This document shows, piece by piece, positions 30,158 through 42,970 of a stretch of 64,000 nucleotides of DNA. Numbering within the stretch: position 1 is the stretch's first letter; the number at the start of each line of letters is the position of its first letter. The position numbers were made by a program, and so were the translations under genes. The notes beneath the pieces are model-generated. The model saw only the letters and a list, made by a program, of their open reading frames with translations. It made no database searches and had not been told where the DNA came from. Source of the stretch: Pyrus communis (lineage: Eukaryota > Streptophyta > Magnoliopsida > Rosales > Rosaceae); assembly GCF_963583255.1 (NCBI RefSeq), contig NC_084819.1, positions 17,639,616 to 17,703,615 of the forward strand, read 5' to 3'.

Positions 30158-32097
30158 TGGTGCATGCGCAATGCTGTAGGTTTTAAAACTGTATAAAATA
30201 TGTATAAAGTTTTAAATACATACAATATGCAATACTATTTACATGTAGGAATCTATTTACAACCATATGGATTGGCGGTTCTATTGTCATTGTTCTAATA
30301 TTTACATCTTTTACAAATTGAACTCCTAACTGTCCTTAACCGTACAAATTTTTTTGTATGTAATTTTATTTACATACAAAAAATAATATTTGATGTGCAT
30401 CTACACACTATTTACACACAAAAATTTGATAGATAGTCCCTATTGATATCCTCATGAAATATGCAGATAATCAACCTATTTTACCCAATCATAACCAAAC
30501 TGTGCAGTTGCAGTTGACTTTAAGTAACGAAATACCTGAAGTCGAAGATAAACCTGGTGAATGTAGAAATCTTCAAGCCCTAAACAGAGTGGCCCTGCTT
30601 TTTGCAACAAAACAATACTTTTATTACAGAAAATTACAGGAAAAACTTTTAAAACTGGAAATAAAATTAAGTCAAATGATTTGGGTACCAGAATTTTCCT
30701 TGACCATGCACAAATAAAATTTAAATTAAAAAAAAAGAAAAAAAAAAGAGGCAATCTCAAATACACAGAGATTGAAAATTCATTAAACAATTTATTAAGC
30801 ATATATAGGTTCACCCAACAGATAATCTTATTCAATCACACCATCTTAATTTATCAAATTGATTATTTAATACTGTCATGCTAAACAATTGTTCTGACAA
30901 TACCCTCTCATCCCAGTAAGATAAACCAAAAATTCTTCAATCTCATGCATGTCCATTTCAGTTCTTAAAACCGCCAAAAGAAAAAATTAAAGTTTCTTTC
31001 TTACCGAAATCCACCAATTTGAATCAAATCCACCAAAGAAGCATACATGTTCTTTCCTTGAATTATACAAATATTTAAGAATCAAATAAAGACTAAAATT
31101 CAAAATTCTTTCTCCCCTTAAACAAAATTCTATACATGCATTTAATAATCTTAATTTCCTGGTGGAAGCAAGTTGGATAATGTGTGAACGTAGACATTAT
31201 AATGCTCAGAAAATAGGCCACCCAATTCCATTCATTTAATATCCCTTTGGTGTCATTGAGATAAGAGATGTCGTTTCTAGTCTATCTCTTTCTAATTCTA
31301 TATATATAATGGAAAGTTAAAAAATCATCATATAATAATCCAGAAATTGCAATAGAAAAGAAAAAAGGGAGGTTTGTGATGATTTTAAAATCTTTTATAC
31401 TAGGTAATCTAGTATCCTTATGCATGAAGATAATCAATTCAGTCGTTGTGGTCGGACTCTCTTTTACAGCGATAAACGGTAAGCTTAAGAAATTAAATTA
31501 CCATTTCACTCGAGAAGTATAAAGTTCGAAAAGGGTAAGTAAATAGACACACAAAGATATATATCTTTGATGCACAGTCCACCCTGGTCGGCAATGGATG
31601 TACATCACCTGAAAAGCCTAGCAAATTTTCGTAATGGGGCTGGAAAATTGAAGTTTAAATAGTAAGTTAACAACTTAAAACACTAACTGGGATTGTAGCA
31701 TAGCTTGTAATTTCTGCAATATATATAATGACAAAAAGGATTAAATTCTAGAGAAGCACTTGAAAAAAACAAAAAATTTAGTGTATAAAAAAGCCATTAG
31801 CAACCCCCATGGTTGTTGTTAAGATACATATATTTACAGACATAAACTTCATCTCACCTCAAAGAGAACGGCAAACAACCACACTCAATTGCCAGATGAA
31901 AAGAAATTGAACAAATTAGGATTCGGTTGGTAATAAATTGAAATGGGTTGAATATTATAACAAAATGATTAAAGAAAACACATAATTTATGTCCTTTGAG
32001 GGAAATCAAATTACCTAACTCAAATTTGTTGGAAATCAAAGGCTTTAACCTCGTATTGGAAATCAAAGCAGAAATATGTAAAAGAGCGGTGACATAC
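30158..32097. other. Intergenic DNA
   Basis: AT-rich. An 87-aa plus-strand frame at 30454-30717 has no recognisable domain. An A-rich block lies at 30728-30750. I see no terminal repeats or further exons here. Confidence 0.4.
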
Positions 32098-33446
32098 CTG
32101 TGGAACTCTTGAGCATGGAAAGGCTCTGGTTTCTTGCAAAACAACGGAAAATAAACCTGCCAGAAAACTCGACAATAGATTGGTTAAAAAACACTTTAAA
32201 ATACTCTTTGTACCACTTGGTGATGATAAACACTATTTGTTTCTGGAAGAAATTAAGCATCCAAAAAATAAATAAATAACAAATCAACTTTACATAAAAA
32301 TTTATATTACCCGCCCCAAATCAACTGGAGAACTCATAATAGAATTTCTACCTTCCAATTTATCGTAACCTTTTCCATCTTAGAGCATTCACAAGAACCA
32401 ATCAAAACCTTATGATCTTTGATAACGGAACAAAACAGTTGTACTTGTCCTAATTCGAAAGGAAGTGTCTATTGGTTACTATAGTGTTTATTCCTCAAGC
32501 TCCTGAACTAAAAAGTCTAAAACACATCCTGAAGAACTCTTAGACGTGTTAGATTAATTCAAAATCCAGTTATTGGATCTAGCCAACGCCTAAACATAGA
32601 GAAAGAAAAATCAAAACCTGTTAATTGCATGTGACTCGTTAATTTGTTGTGATGAATTAAAATGTACAGTACTCGGATACTTCAGAGCTTATTTTGCATT
32701 ATTGCTGTATTTTCCCATAGTTTTAACACTTTTTAGAGGACCACGCCAACACTTAAAAGTTCTTAGATGACCCGGGTGGATGAGGAAGTTGATGAATACC
32801 GTATGTAAATTCTTTCCGGCCCCTTACACATTAATAGTTAAGACTTTCCAGCATCACAACTCTTAAATAGATAAACAAATTCCTAGCAGAATTTATCTCA
32901 ACGATACACAATGTCTAATTTTGAAGAATTTTAACACGTAAACATTGCCCTTATCAATAAGTATCACACATTTCAGTAGCATTTGTCTGGAAGCTAAGTG
33001 ATGTTTCATCTACAAGCCTATTTCCCTATAACTAACTAAGCATTGTATCAAACGAAAAGCAGCGGTACCATAAAAAACCTAACACCAGAGCAGTAGGCAA
33101 CGAACCTTTGAAAGGGTTGGTGTGAAATTTTTCACGAAATCATCTACATGCTTCGAACCACCCCCCTGCAAGAAACCAAATAATCAGTAATTTATCTTCA
33201 CCAATGTGTTTCTACCCATGAATTCGATTTACAAAGCTGGCTAGTATAGTTTACCCCTAACAGATTAGAAGCATTTATGATGATTTTTGTACCATATCCT
33301 CCAATCTGACACCGATTCGAAAATTCGAAAAAAGAAAAATAAAACAGATCAACACCAAGAATGTAGGATACAGAAAACAATTCCAAATTAACAAAACAAA
33401 GTTCTAGTTCTTACTGAAGGCGAATTTCCTTGTTCTGGTACATATC
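32098..33446 (-). CDS. Unidentified multi-exon gene or gene remnant, four exons
   Basis: Four blocks on the minus strand, 33415-33446, 33255-33305, 33106-33165 and 32098-32156, each bounded by AG and GT, join in one open frame. Parts read YVPEQGNSPS, IGGYGTKIIINASNLLG, GGGSKHVDDFVKNFTPTLSK and VYFPLFCKKPEPFHAQEFHR. The first exon, in phase 1, should lie upstream in the CT-rich 33450-33700 region but I could not fix a start; nor did I find exons below 32098. I do not recognise the family. Splice signals at all junctions plus a shared frame argue against chance. Confidence 0.45.
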
Positions 33447-33449
33447 CTG

Positions 33450-35100
33450 CATATTATGAACAAAAAGAACAAATCGAGATTTGAGAGAGATCCAAAACTA
33501 CCGTTGCAAAAGCAAAATCGGATCTGAGAGAAACAGATCTAGAGAGAGAGAGTGTGTGTGTGTGTAACCGGGGGGGTGAAAGCCATTGTGAAGGCCGAGA
33601 AGGAAGAGAAGAGGAACGAGCATGGAAGGAAAAACCAGACCCAACACTCCAACACTCCAATCACCAACCCCTTCCACCGCCGCTTCCCGGAATAACTACC
33701 GCCCGCAACCCCGCCCTTCACTGCTCCGCCAGCCCCTCCTAATCCGATTTCATTGCCGCGATTAAGCACCAAATCCACCACAATTAACACTAATCCTTCT
33801 CCTTCTTCTTCTTCTTCCTGCTCCTCCGGTTGTTGTTGCAGTGTTAATATCAAATGCGAAGTCCCACTCGCACTCGCACTCCCAAACGCCTTCGCGGTCG
33901 CCGTCGCATCAACAACTGAAACGCAGTGCTTCCTCTGTGGCATGAATCATAATTTCTAATGATTCGATTGGTTGTTTCTGAGCTCACTGTCTCTCTCACT
34001 TCGATTCCGAATCAAAGGCTGGATGGGATGGGATTGGACTGGATTGGACAGTCCGGCACGGATTGGATTTTCCTACTTTTAGCACAACAAACTGTGATCT
34101 TGTTCTTCCTTTTTTTCTGAAAAGAAAAAGAGAAGAAAAGAAGAGCTTACCGTTGTCTCGGGCTCTTTGGTGGGATTAATTTTTTTTATCCCTTTCGGTT
34201 AATATTTATTTATTTTTTGGGTCAGATCCAATTCTCTTATGTTTGTGAGGATATGCTCATCACTGGACTCCTCTTCCTATTTATAAAGCAAAAATATAAG
34301 CAATATCCCCTGTATATATATAGTAACGTTATTATTTTGCATTTGTGTTTCTAAAAAAGAACATAGGCTATCTACAATAATGGAGGGCTAAACGTAGCGC
34401 TTAACCATGTTTTGGCCCATCAAATTTTACGACTATTTTAGGGCTAAATTTTTCATTTACAACTATGCAAGGCTATAATTTATTTCTCTTGATATTATAT
34501 TACTTTACAAATTTAGTTCACTTTGAGGTTGCATGTTACATTCGATGAAGCCAAACTTAGTCTGATTCTTTTAGCCTTATTCTCTTTAGCCCTTTGATTT
34601 GCGACTAATTTTGTCAATTTTAGAGCTTAATGTAGCCTTAGCCCTTTGACTAGAGACGACCTACATAAAATGAGTTCATCGTCACCGTAGCGTTTTAGTC
34701 CAATGTTATGCTTAAGTTTTCCTACACATGACTCATCAGAATGAAATGCAAAATGACAATGAATTTGTTTCATACAAGTTGTTCTCGTGTATTTGGTACG
34801 GGTATATCTATTTTCCACCCAATAAACTATAGAGTATACACTTGTACATTATTTATTACATACTTTTTTTTATTGTTTCAGTTCTATTTATGTTTGGTAG
34901 TTAGTTATGCTATCTAAATTTCAGAAATGGCACCAAAATACAAAAACAGAGGCAGTTGCTTGATTTGGATGATAAAATATGTCTTTATCATTACCTACGT
35001 TTTTATCAGATTTTGCCTTATATTTGAAATCGAGCAATAGGGGAAAAAATTAATTTTAGAGAGAAAAGGATGGAAGGATTGCTAGTAGATAATTAAATTA
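33450..35100. other. CT-rich leader-like region and intergenic DNA
   Basis: 33540-33570 is a CT/GT-rich tract (on the minus strand CACACACACTCTCTCTCTC), as is common in plant 5' leaders, fitting a promoter for the unidentified minus-strand gene. 33800-33830 is a (CTT)n-like run. Around 34019-34075 the words GGATTGGA/GGATGGGA repeat. 34370-34660 holds repeated GGCTAAA/TTTAGCC words and may be an old MITE. Confidence 0.35.
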
Positions 35101-38100
35101 AGGGTAAATTATAATGTACCACCTCAGGTTTGATGTCTATTACAACCTCATACAATATCTTCAAAAAATTTCACTTTCATACCTCACATACTATTTTATT
35201 TCAATATAATACATCCGTTACATTTTTCATCCATTGAGAGCTGACGTGACTGCTACATTTGTGCCACGTGTGTAAACAATTAATAAAAAAAATTAAATTA
35301 ATTAAAAAAAGTAAATAAAAACAATAAAAAAGCCCATAAACCCATTCCCCCCAACCCACCTCCCTTTCCTCCACTCTGCACCTCCCCTCTCATCCCACCC
35401 CACCCCCACATCCTCGGTGGTTACTCCCACCTTTCATCGTCTTCTCCAACGATTCCCAACGCACCCAGACGACTCCAACAACGGCTTCATCGTCATTCCC
35501 CGTCGATGTCAAACCACCATTGTGATGACCCATCCCAAATTAAAATATATTTTATCCTTGAACGCGTGGAAATGACAATGTTGCCCTTGAAATGTTGTAG
35601 TACGATTGTGCAATCGGGCTAAAGGAATTGACCAACTGCCATATCTCCCACAAATTTGGGTTTGGTTTAGTTGATTTTCTTTTGTCCTAAACCTTAAAGC
35701 CCAATCAGGGCCTTGGCCCTTTTTATTTTGGCCTATTCCGTTGGACACACATACACACACATACAACCTTCTTCCCTTCTCTCTTTTTTTCTCGAAAATT
35801 CTTTCCGTCCGTACAACAAAGTCTTCAACCTTCAAACACCATCAAAACACCACAGATCAAACTTCTGAGGACCACCTTTGGACTCCTTGCATGCCTACGA
35901 ACCTAATCATACCAATTGTTCAAAGAAAGGACATCGGGAACTCGAGAACTCGCGAGCTTCGGCGAGGTACTCTATTACTCCAACGTGATTGTGGATCTTT
36001 CACAATATTTTAAAGCTCAAAAAAGGTCCCAAACGTTTGTACTAGGATCCTAGGCTAGTTTTGGAGTGGTTAGAACGTTGAAACGCTCAGGTCTATTGAG
36101 TTTCAGGTTTGGCCGGTTGTGTCGAGCTATTTTCCACCACTTTTTGTCGGGTTTAGGACCTCTAAGAGGTAAGATCGTGTTCTTCTAGTTCAGGGCTTCA
36201 ATTTGATATAAAATTCGTGAAATTTGGTGTTGAAATGATGGAGATATTGAGATTCAAAGTTTTTCCAAAAACCGGCGAGTGCAGTGGCGGCCGGCGACGA
36301 AATCCGATGAAACCACTGGAGAAGACAAAGCATATTCTGTCACCCTTGACGGAATATTCTTAATGGCGTCAGGTATATTTAACGGAATATCCTAGTACTT
36401 AACGGAATATTCCCTAACGGCGTTAGGAATATTCCCTGCGCGTGGCCGGAGCATAAGGGCACATGGGATGTTGAAATTTTTTTCTAAAACTATGGGGATG
36501 CTCGTGGTGTTGAGTAGGCCACGATGCTATATTTAAACACCCTAATTGAGCAACGTATGAGAAGTTATTTTATAGTGATGGTTATGTGTTTAAAAGTAAT
36601 GTTAAAATAGTTGTGTCACATATAGGTGAGACGTTTCCAGAGGACTAGCGCAGCCAGGCAAGACTTAGGGGTTACTACCCGACTACATACCAATGAGTGG
36701 GCTTTTTGGTTTTATGTATATACATATATATGCCTTATGTTTCCCAGAAACTATTTAAATAGTTTTTACGTTTTAAATACCATGTCGTATGCATTACATA
36801 TTAGTATATGTTATAATATAGCTGTGCATATTACTGCTCGACGTCATGGACGTTCAAGTAAGTTTTAGGTGAGTATATAGTGATGATTGTGATGATAGTG
36901 TGTATGATTATGATGAGTTGCTTTTAGTGATTTATATCCTGCACCCAGGTGTTAGTGCTCCGCTCGAGGGTAGGGTCTAGCCTTCACGTGATTGTTCACC
37001 TCCCGCACCATACGCTCACCTTGCATCCAAGGCAAGTGCCAACCTGTCGTACAAAGCACATTAGGTGGTTCCGACTCGTAGGTGACTTGCAATATTTCGC
37101 ACAGCCTTCACGTGACCGTAGCACTTAAGCGTACTTATTTACACGTAGCCTGTCGTACAGACCACATAGGTGATTCCAACTCGTGTGTAGGATTTGATTT
37201 GATTGTTGAGTTATTGATTCAGCCGTATAGGTCACGTTAGGTGACTCTGGTTGATATGTCACTTTATATTAGTGCAATTCACCTGGCTTACTTATTCATG
37301 GTTGAGATGATTTTCATGGCATACACATGGTTTGGTTATACTCGAGTATAGTTTTCATATATGTTTATAGTATTATTTTCTGGGAAACTTATACGGGTTT
37401 TACAGTGAGGGGTTATTACATTTGAAAAGATAAATGGTTTTGAAAGTTTGTTTTTGCCCACTCACATTTTCTGTTTTGCGCCCCTCCAGGTTCTAGATAA
37501 AAGTTTTTGTTGGTGGCTCACGAGGGCTTCACGACGATTATGACAGACATCCACCAGTGTAGGGTTTCTTTTATGATTTGTATAATTATTACTTAGCCTT
37601 CGGGACTGCACTTTGATACCTATGCTCTAGTTGTGTGTGTCTTTACTCTAATCACTTTCACTTGTACTTATAAGCTAGTCTAAGGTAAGATAACTAGTGG
37701 TTTTTAGTTATTCGTATTTTCATATCGTTACCACTTCCGCACATCGCAAATGGTTACTAGGGATGGGCAAAATACCCGCAATTATGGGTAACCATGGTTA
37801 CCCGTCCATTTAAACTTTACGGTTATGGTTATGGGTAACCGTTTAGATAAATAAACATTTATGGGTATAACCGTTTACCCGTGAAATTTAAATGGGTGGT
37901 TATGGGTATTAACCGCGGTTATAAACGGGTAACCGTTTACCCATTTATTTTATATATGTAATGTTGAATATTTTAAAAATAAAATTATATATATGCGGCT
38001 GTTTGACAGGGGATGGGAAGTTTTGTCATTAACCCAACAATCACATCTCTTCAATTTGAATGTTGCATCTTTTGATTGTTGCCAAAAAGACATGATTCAT

Positions 38101-38718
38101 GGTCAACAAGTGTAATCCTTCTCCTAACCATGTTCTCTATCGGACAAAACTTAAATCAATGCTATTGACTATAGTGCATGGTTTATATAGCTAATTACAA
38201 TATAATGTAGCTCATTATATATATATATATATATATATATTATGTTAATACTTTACATTATGGGTAAAATAACCCAAGAATACCATCTTCTAAACAATTT
38301 TCGTAACCCAAGAATACTTAGCAAATATTATGGCTTGGTTTGGTATTGTTGTGCTTTGAAAAAAAGCTGCTGTGAGAATAAGCGGCTGTGAAATAAAGCC
38401 AGCAAAGTGTTTGGTAAACTTTTTTGTAAAAGTGCTTTTGGAAAAAAAAAGCAGTATCATAGTGTTTGGTAAACTTTTTTGTAAAACAGCTGTGACTGTG
38501 TGAAATGACCAAAAAGGGTATATTACTAGATGTGCTATTAATTTAATTTTCTTAACAAATAAAAGTGAATTACTAAATATATTTTATTTTTAGAAGAAAA
38601 ATATTTATAAACTTTATCTTAAATATTAATTAGTATGACAAACTACTTTAATAGAAATATTTTAGAGTGAATAGCTAGGATTCATTAGTACAATATTGTT
38701 AATGTACTTGAAAGTAGT

Positions 38719-40062
38719 CTAATTAGATGCATTCATCAAACTTGTTGCTATTCTATTTCTTAATGCCTCTATCTCATGTGATCCTTCAACTTGATAATTT
38801 TGATATTCATCATCATCATCATCACTACTATCGCTTTCTTCACAAAAGTCCCTGGGGTCATCAAAATGACGATCACGTTCAGAATACCTCCGTATGTAGT
38901 TATGAAGAGCCATTGTAGCAATGACAATCTTCACTTGCTTATTGAACGGGTAATTAGGCAGGTCCCTTAAAATTGCCCATCTTTTCTTCCATACCCAAAA
39001 GTTCGTTCAATGATGCTCCTAAGAGAAGAATGCCTGTGGTTAAATACCTCTTTGTGACCCGTTGGTTCGGCACCCTTACGAAAGTCCGGGAGGTGATATC
39101 TTTCACCTTTATATGGTCCCAAATAACCTCTCATTTGTGGGTACCCCGCATCTACCAAGTAATATTTTCCTGACAATTGAAAATTTGTTTTGTATTGTAA
39201 TAATTATACAAAGCAAGTATGTAAAATGTTATAATAAGAGTATGAAGATTACCATTTGGAGGCTCAGAAAAGTTTAAATTTGGATTCCGTAGCATGGATA
39301 GAAAAACCCTTGTATCATGTGCAGTGTCTTCCCATCCGGCACAAGCAAATGTGAATTGCATGTCAAAATTACATGCAGCCATAACATTTTGAGTCGGTAT
39401 TCCTTTCCTACCAATGTATGGAACTTGATCCGGAGGTGGTATTGAAGCCTCAACATGCACTCCATCTATGGCACCAATACAATCCTAAAAATAATAATAT
39501 AAAAGAAAATCGTCAACCTACACTTATAGTTTGCAAATAAGTTAGAATACAAGTCAAATTTTACCTTAAAATAAGGCATGTATCTTGTATCTCTCCTTAT
39601 TTCTGGGGGAATGCCACGAAACTCCGAATCCATTGGTTTGATAATATCTATTGCCATCTTACATACGATATCCAACATAGCACCAAAATATCTACTAACA
39701 GTCTCACCAGAATGTTGAAATCTCTCTTGAGCTAATCTATTTTTCACACCATGTCCCAACATATGCAAGAACATTCCTAATATTTCAGTTGCATTCATTT
39801 TCCTTGAACCTTTCAATCCATAATTAGTTTGCAAGTCATTGGATAATCTATAAAAGACATCTTTGTTCATCCTAAACATTCTATAGAATCGCACATCATT
39901 TCCTTGCAGTACTTCCATCAACCAAATATTACCTGTATGGGAAGAATTCATACATGGAGTTTTGTGGACATATTTTAAATAATATGTTTTAACAGCTCTC
40001 TCTACAGCGCATATAATTAGACCATCCTCCAACTCCTCAACATCATCATCAGAGGTGTTCAT
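38719..40062 (-). pseudogene. PIF/Harbinger transposase (HARBI1/DDE_Tnp_4), one frameshift
   Basis: Exons on the minus strand: 39565-40062, 39253-39484 and 38719-39169. The N-terminal part has a helix-turn-helix-like region (NATEILGMFLHMLGHG, RFQHSGETVSRYF). The catalytic acids are in [19 protein letters not shown] and SIIERTFG. Just after the third motif, at about 38993-38996 (a run of three G where the family pattern implies four), one base is missing; the last 90 or so residues (VKIVIATMALHNYIRRYSER and an acidic tail) are in another frame. Otherwise intact. It would excise and insert the element with the Myb-like partner. Confidence 0.8.
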
Positions 40063-40404
40063 ATTGAATATACCTGTAACCTAACACATAATTCAACATT
40101 CCACAAGTCATAATCTAACAATCATTAAGAAGTCATAATCCGACATTCAAGAACAAGTCAATCCAACGTTTAACAAGAAATCATAATCCAACATTCAATA
40201 AACACAAAATACAAGCCACATTCAACACATAGTCTTAATGCAAAGTACAAACTACACAAAGTTCTAATTCATAGTTATAGCTTCTTATTGTTCTTTGTTG
40301 AACATATATTTCAACCAAGTCAGCTGGACTTCAGGATCTTGTATCGTAGTAAACACCTCTCGCTTCTCTGCAGAACAAAATAAACATGTAGCAAACAACC
40401 ATAA

Positions 40405-41268
40405 CTATCTAGGTGGCTCACAACCAGGCAATTGTGCAACAACCGCTAACACTTCCGGAATACTACTACCTATATGCAGCGACCTCATCAATGAGTTTGC
40501 AGAACTCCTAGTTTCATAAGCTTCAACAAGACGGTCAATTTGACCACAAAGTTTTGCAGCACCTCCAATTTTTTTCCCTTTCTTATCAACCTTCTTCTTT
40601 TGCAATTCTCCTTGGTTAGCCGCTCTTTTTTTTTCCTTCCTACTTGCTTGCCTTAGATCCTGCATAGTCTCAGTTTCTTCCTCATCATATGAATCAATTT
40701 GTCCTACAGATTCCTCTCTTGACTCTGGTGATAGTACTCCAGATGAAGGTGCCCAGGCATGTTCACCGGTAGCAATTGTACTCAAGAACATCCTATCTAA
40801 CTTGTCGCCATCTCAGGACTAATGCTTTTTTTTTCGCAATTTTCCATATTCTTTGTTTATCTACAAGTAAGAAAGAATATGGTTAATACATATTGCATGA
40901 TATCATAATACATATTAAAAGATAAATACACAAACCTGAATTTTATTGTTCCACCACTCCTCAGAGGCATCAACGGTACCCTTGCTTGAATTCCACCCTA
41001 GGCCAATTTCTTTACCAACTAATTCTTTCCACAACTTCCACTCATTTTTAAGTGCATCCCACTTATTTTTCAATTGCTTTTTTTCATAATCATGCCCTGT
41101 CTCTGCCTTGAAGTTAGCTCTAATATTTGCATATCCTTCTTTGTCAAAGTGAGTGCCCGGACGATGTCCGGCCTCAACCTCCTTGATGCAAAGATCACAA
41201 AATATTGATATATTGTGCGCATTCCATGTAGCTACAGGATTTGACGAAGATGCCCCCTTCTTTGCCAT
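40405..41268 (-). pseudogene. Harbinger ORF1, Myb/SANT-like DNA-binding protein
   Basis: First exon 40936-41268 starts MAKKGASSSNPVATWN and contains the Myb_DNA-bind_3 type domain (KKQLKNKWDALKNEWKLW). Second exon runs from about 40867 down to 40405, with a Lys-rich helix (SRKEKKRAANQGELQKKK) and stop at 40405-40407. Near 40829-40837 a run of nine A breaks the frame, so the junction part is damaged. In this superfamily the Myb-like protein binds the element ends and recruits the transposase. Confidence 0.7.
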
Positions 41269-41286
41269 CGATACCAACTACTGATT

Positions 41287-41326
<40 letters not shown>

Positions 41327-42265
41327 CACGAACAAATGATATTGTAATATAACCAAGAAATAACCGATAAATGATCCACATACAACTACAAATACATTAC
41401 ATCACAAATTGGGTTCACAGTTTGTATATATACATACATATAAATACACACATATATATATAAATATATCAAGAAATAACCAATAAATATCTTCTTATCT
41501 TGGATCCTATTTATTTGTATTTAGCTTGGAATTTTGTCAATGTCAAGTTTAACTCTTGTTTACTTTTCATCACAAAATTCTAATTCTTATTTATAATTGG
41601 TAAAAAGAAAGGGCTTACGTATGGAACACTTCTTTTTATCCTTGCCTTGTTGGTAGCAATATTTATGACGATAACACTTTACTAACCCTATATAAAAGGA
41701 GAAAGGTCAAAACGATGAAGCAAAGATGACCGTGGCATGTAACAAAACCAAATGGATCGTCGAGGATCTGCCCCAAGACCTCCACCCAATCAACGGATTC
41801 ACATCATTTTCAATCATATCAGATGATGTGATAGTACTTAATTTAATACCTAATATTAATGTAGTATTTTCTTTCTTTGGACCTTGATACCAGCTACATT
41901 CTTCTTTGGACACATTCCTTTCTACTATAGTTTTCTGATTGAGTTGGAACCGCCAATTTTCTTGGTCACTTGTACCGACAAATTCAATATCCTGATTAAA
42001 TATTAAAGTTTTAATTATGGTAATCGTATACACACATATATATACTAATGTGGTACATAATTTGACAAAAAATTGACTTTTATGTAGTCCCGAGTCCAAT
42101 ACCTGTTTGAAGTGGAAACAGTTAAGGGGACAGTGTTTGGGGACAGCGTTTGGGGACAGCGTTTGAAGTGGAAACAGTTTGTAATACATATACATACATA
42201 TGCATACAAAAGATTACATCACAGACTTCGGTGCAATTTGTAATATATATACAGTTTGATACATA

Positions 42266-42499
42266 TACATACAAGTCCAAAAACCTCAAGGGAAAATAAT
42301 CCTCCAAATTAAACCTATAAATCAAGTCGTACCCTTCTTGAACTAGCAACATTAGTGTTCGATTGGTGCTAACCTCCTTCTCTGAACCTAAATAATTAGT
42401 GCCAAATACACTCTGGATTATGTTATCTAAAGAACCCTTCTGCAATATTGCTTTCAATCCCACAACCCTATTTTCCTTCATCTCATCCCAAATTATCAC
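42266..42499 (-). pseudogene. Cytochrome P450 (CYP78A-like) fragment inside Harbinger
   Basis: The minus-strand frame from 42499 reads EMKENRVVGLKAILQKGSLD, NIIQSVFG, VQEGYDLIYRFNLEDYFPL and RFLDL. This resembles the mid-N-terminal part of CYP78A P450s (VFG..., EGYELLG.FNWSDH.P...DL). The heme-binding and I-helix regions are not seen. It is 75-80 residues of a protein usually over 500 aa long. A second minus-strand frame at 41707-42080 may be related but I cannot assign it. Confidence 0.5.
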
Positions 42500-42664
42500 A
42501 GTTTGGGTTCACAGTTTGTCATACAAGAGATTACAGTTTGTAATACATATACATACATATACATACATATACATACAAAAGATTACATCACAGTTTTGGT
42601 TCACAGTTGTGGATATTGATTTTTACTGCATGTTTTTAAAAGCTGTACTATTGTAAATATGCAG

Positions 42665-42900
42665 GTTCATCATGGTGGTGCTGGGACTACGGCTACAGGA
42701 TTGAGAGCTGGGGTAATGTTCTTTTCAGTCAGTGTGGTCGTTCTAAAATCATTTATTTCTGGGAGAATGGATGCTTTATCGTTCACCATTGTAATTTTTT
42801 TGTTGGATATCTAATTGCACTATTTTACGATGTACAGTGCTATTAGATTCATGCTGGAGCCAGAGGTATTACTGCACCAATACCTGTTTCTCGTTTTGAA
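42665..42900 (+). pseudogene. Sterol glucosyltransferase (UGT80-like) fragments inside Harbinger
   Basis: Block 42665-42712 is bounded by an AG acceptor and a GT donor and encodes VHHGGAGTTATGLRAG, the nucleotide-sugar-binding core of UGT80 sterol 3-beta-glucosyltransferases. After 137 bases without a clear frame, 42850-42900 reads HAGARGITAPIPVSRFE, similar to the downstream VHARGVGPAPIPV segment. A short AIRFMLEPE-like frame overlaps at 42838-42864. Preserved splice borders suggest capture from DNA, not mRNA. Confidence 0.65.
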
Positions 42901-42904
42901 AATT

Positions 42905-42970
42905 ATTTGTTTATCATATACAACAACCAAGCCTTATCCCACTAAGTGGTGGATGCCATGCCTTATCGAA
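42905..42970 (-). repeat. RTE-LINE 3' tail
   Basis: ACAACAACCAAGCCTTATCC and CACTAAGTGG form the inverse of the well-known plant RTE 3' end (CCACTTAGTGGGATAAGGCTTGGTTGTTGT). Only the tail is present. Confidence 0.65.

Noticed and set aside
33539..33943. 134-aa minus-strand frame near a promoter-like region
   Set aside because: Composition follows CTT/CTC and CA repeats; no domain, and it does not join in phase to the exons at 33415 and below.
38727..38918. Plus-strand frame with a run of histidines
   Set aside because: It is the antisense of the acidic Asp-rich tail of the Harbinger transposase.
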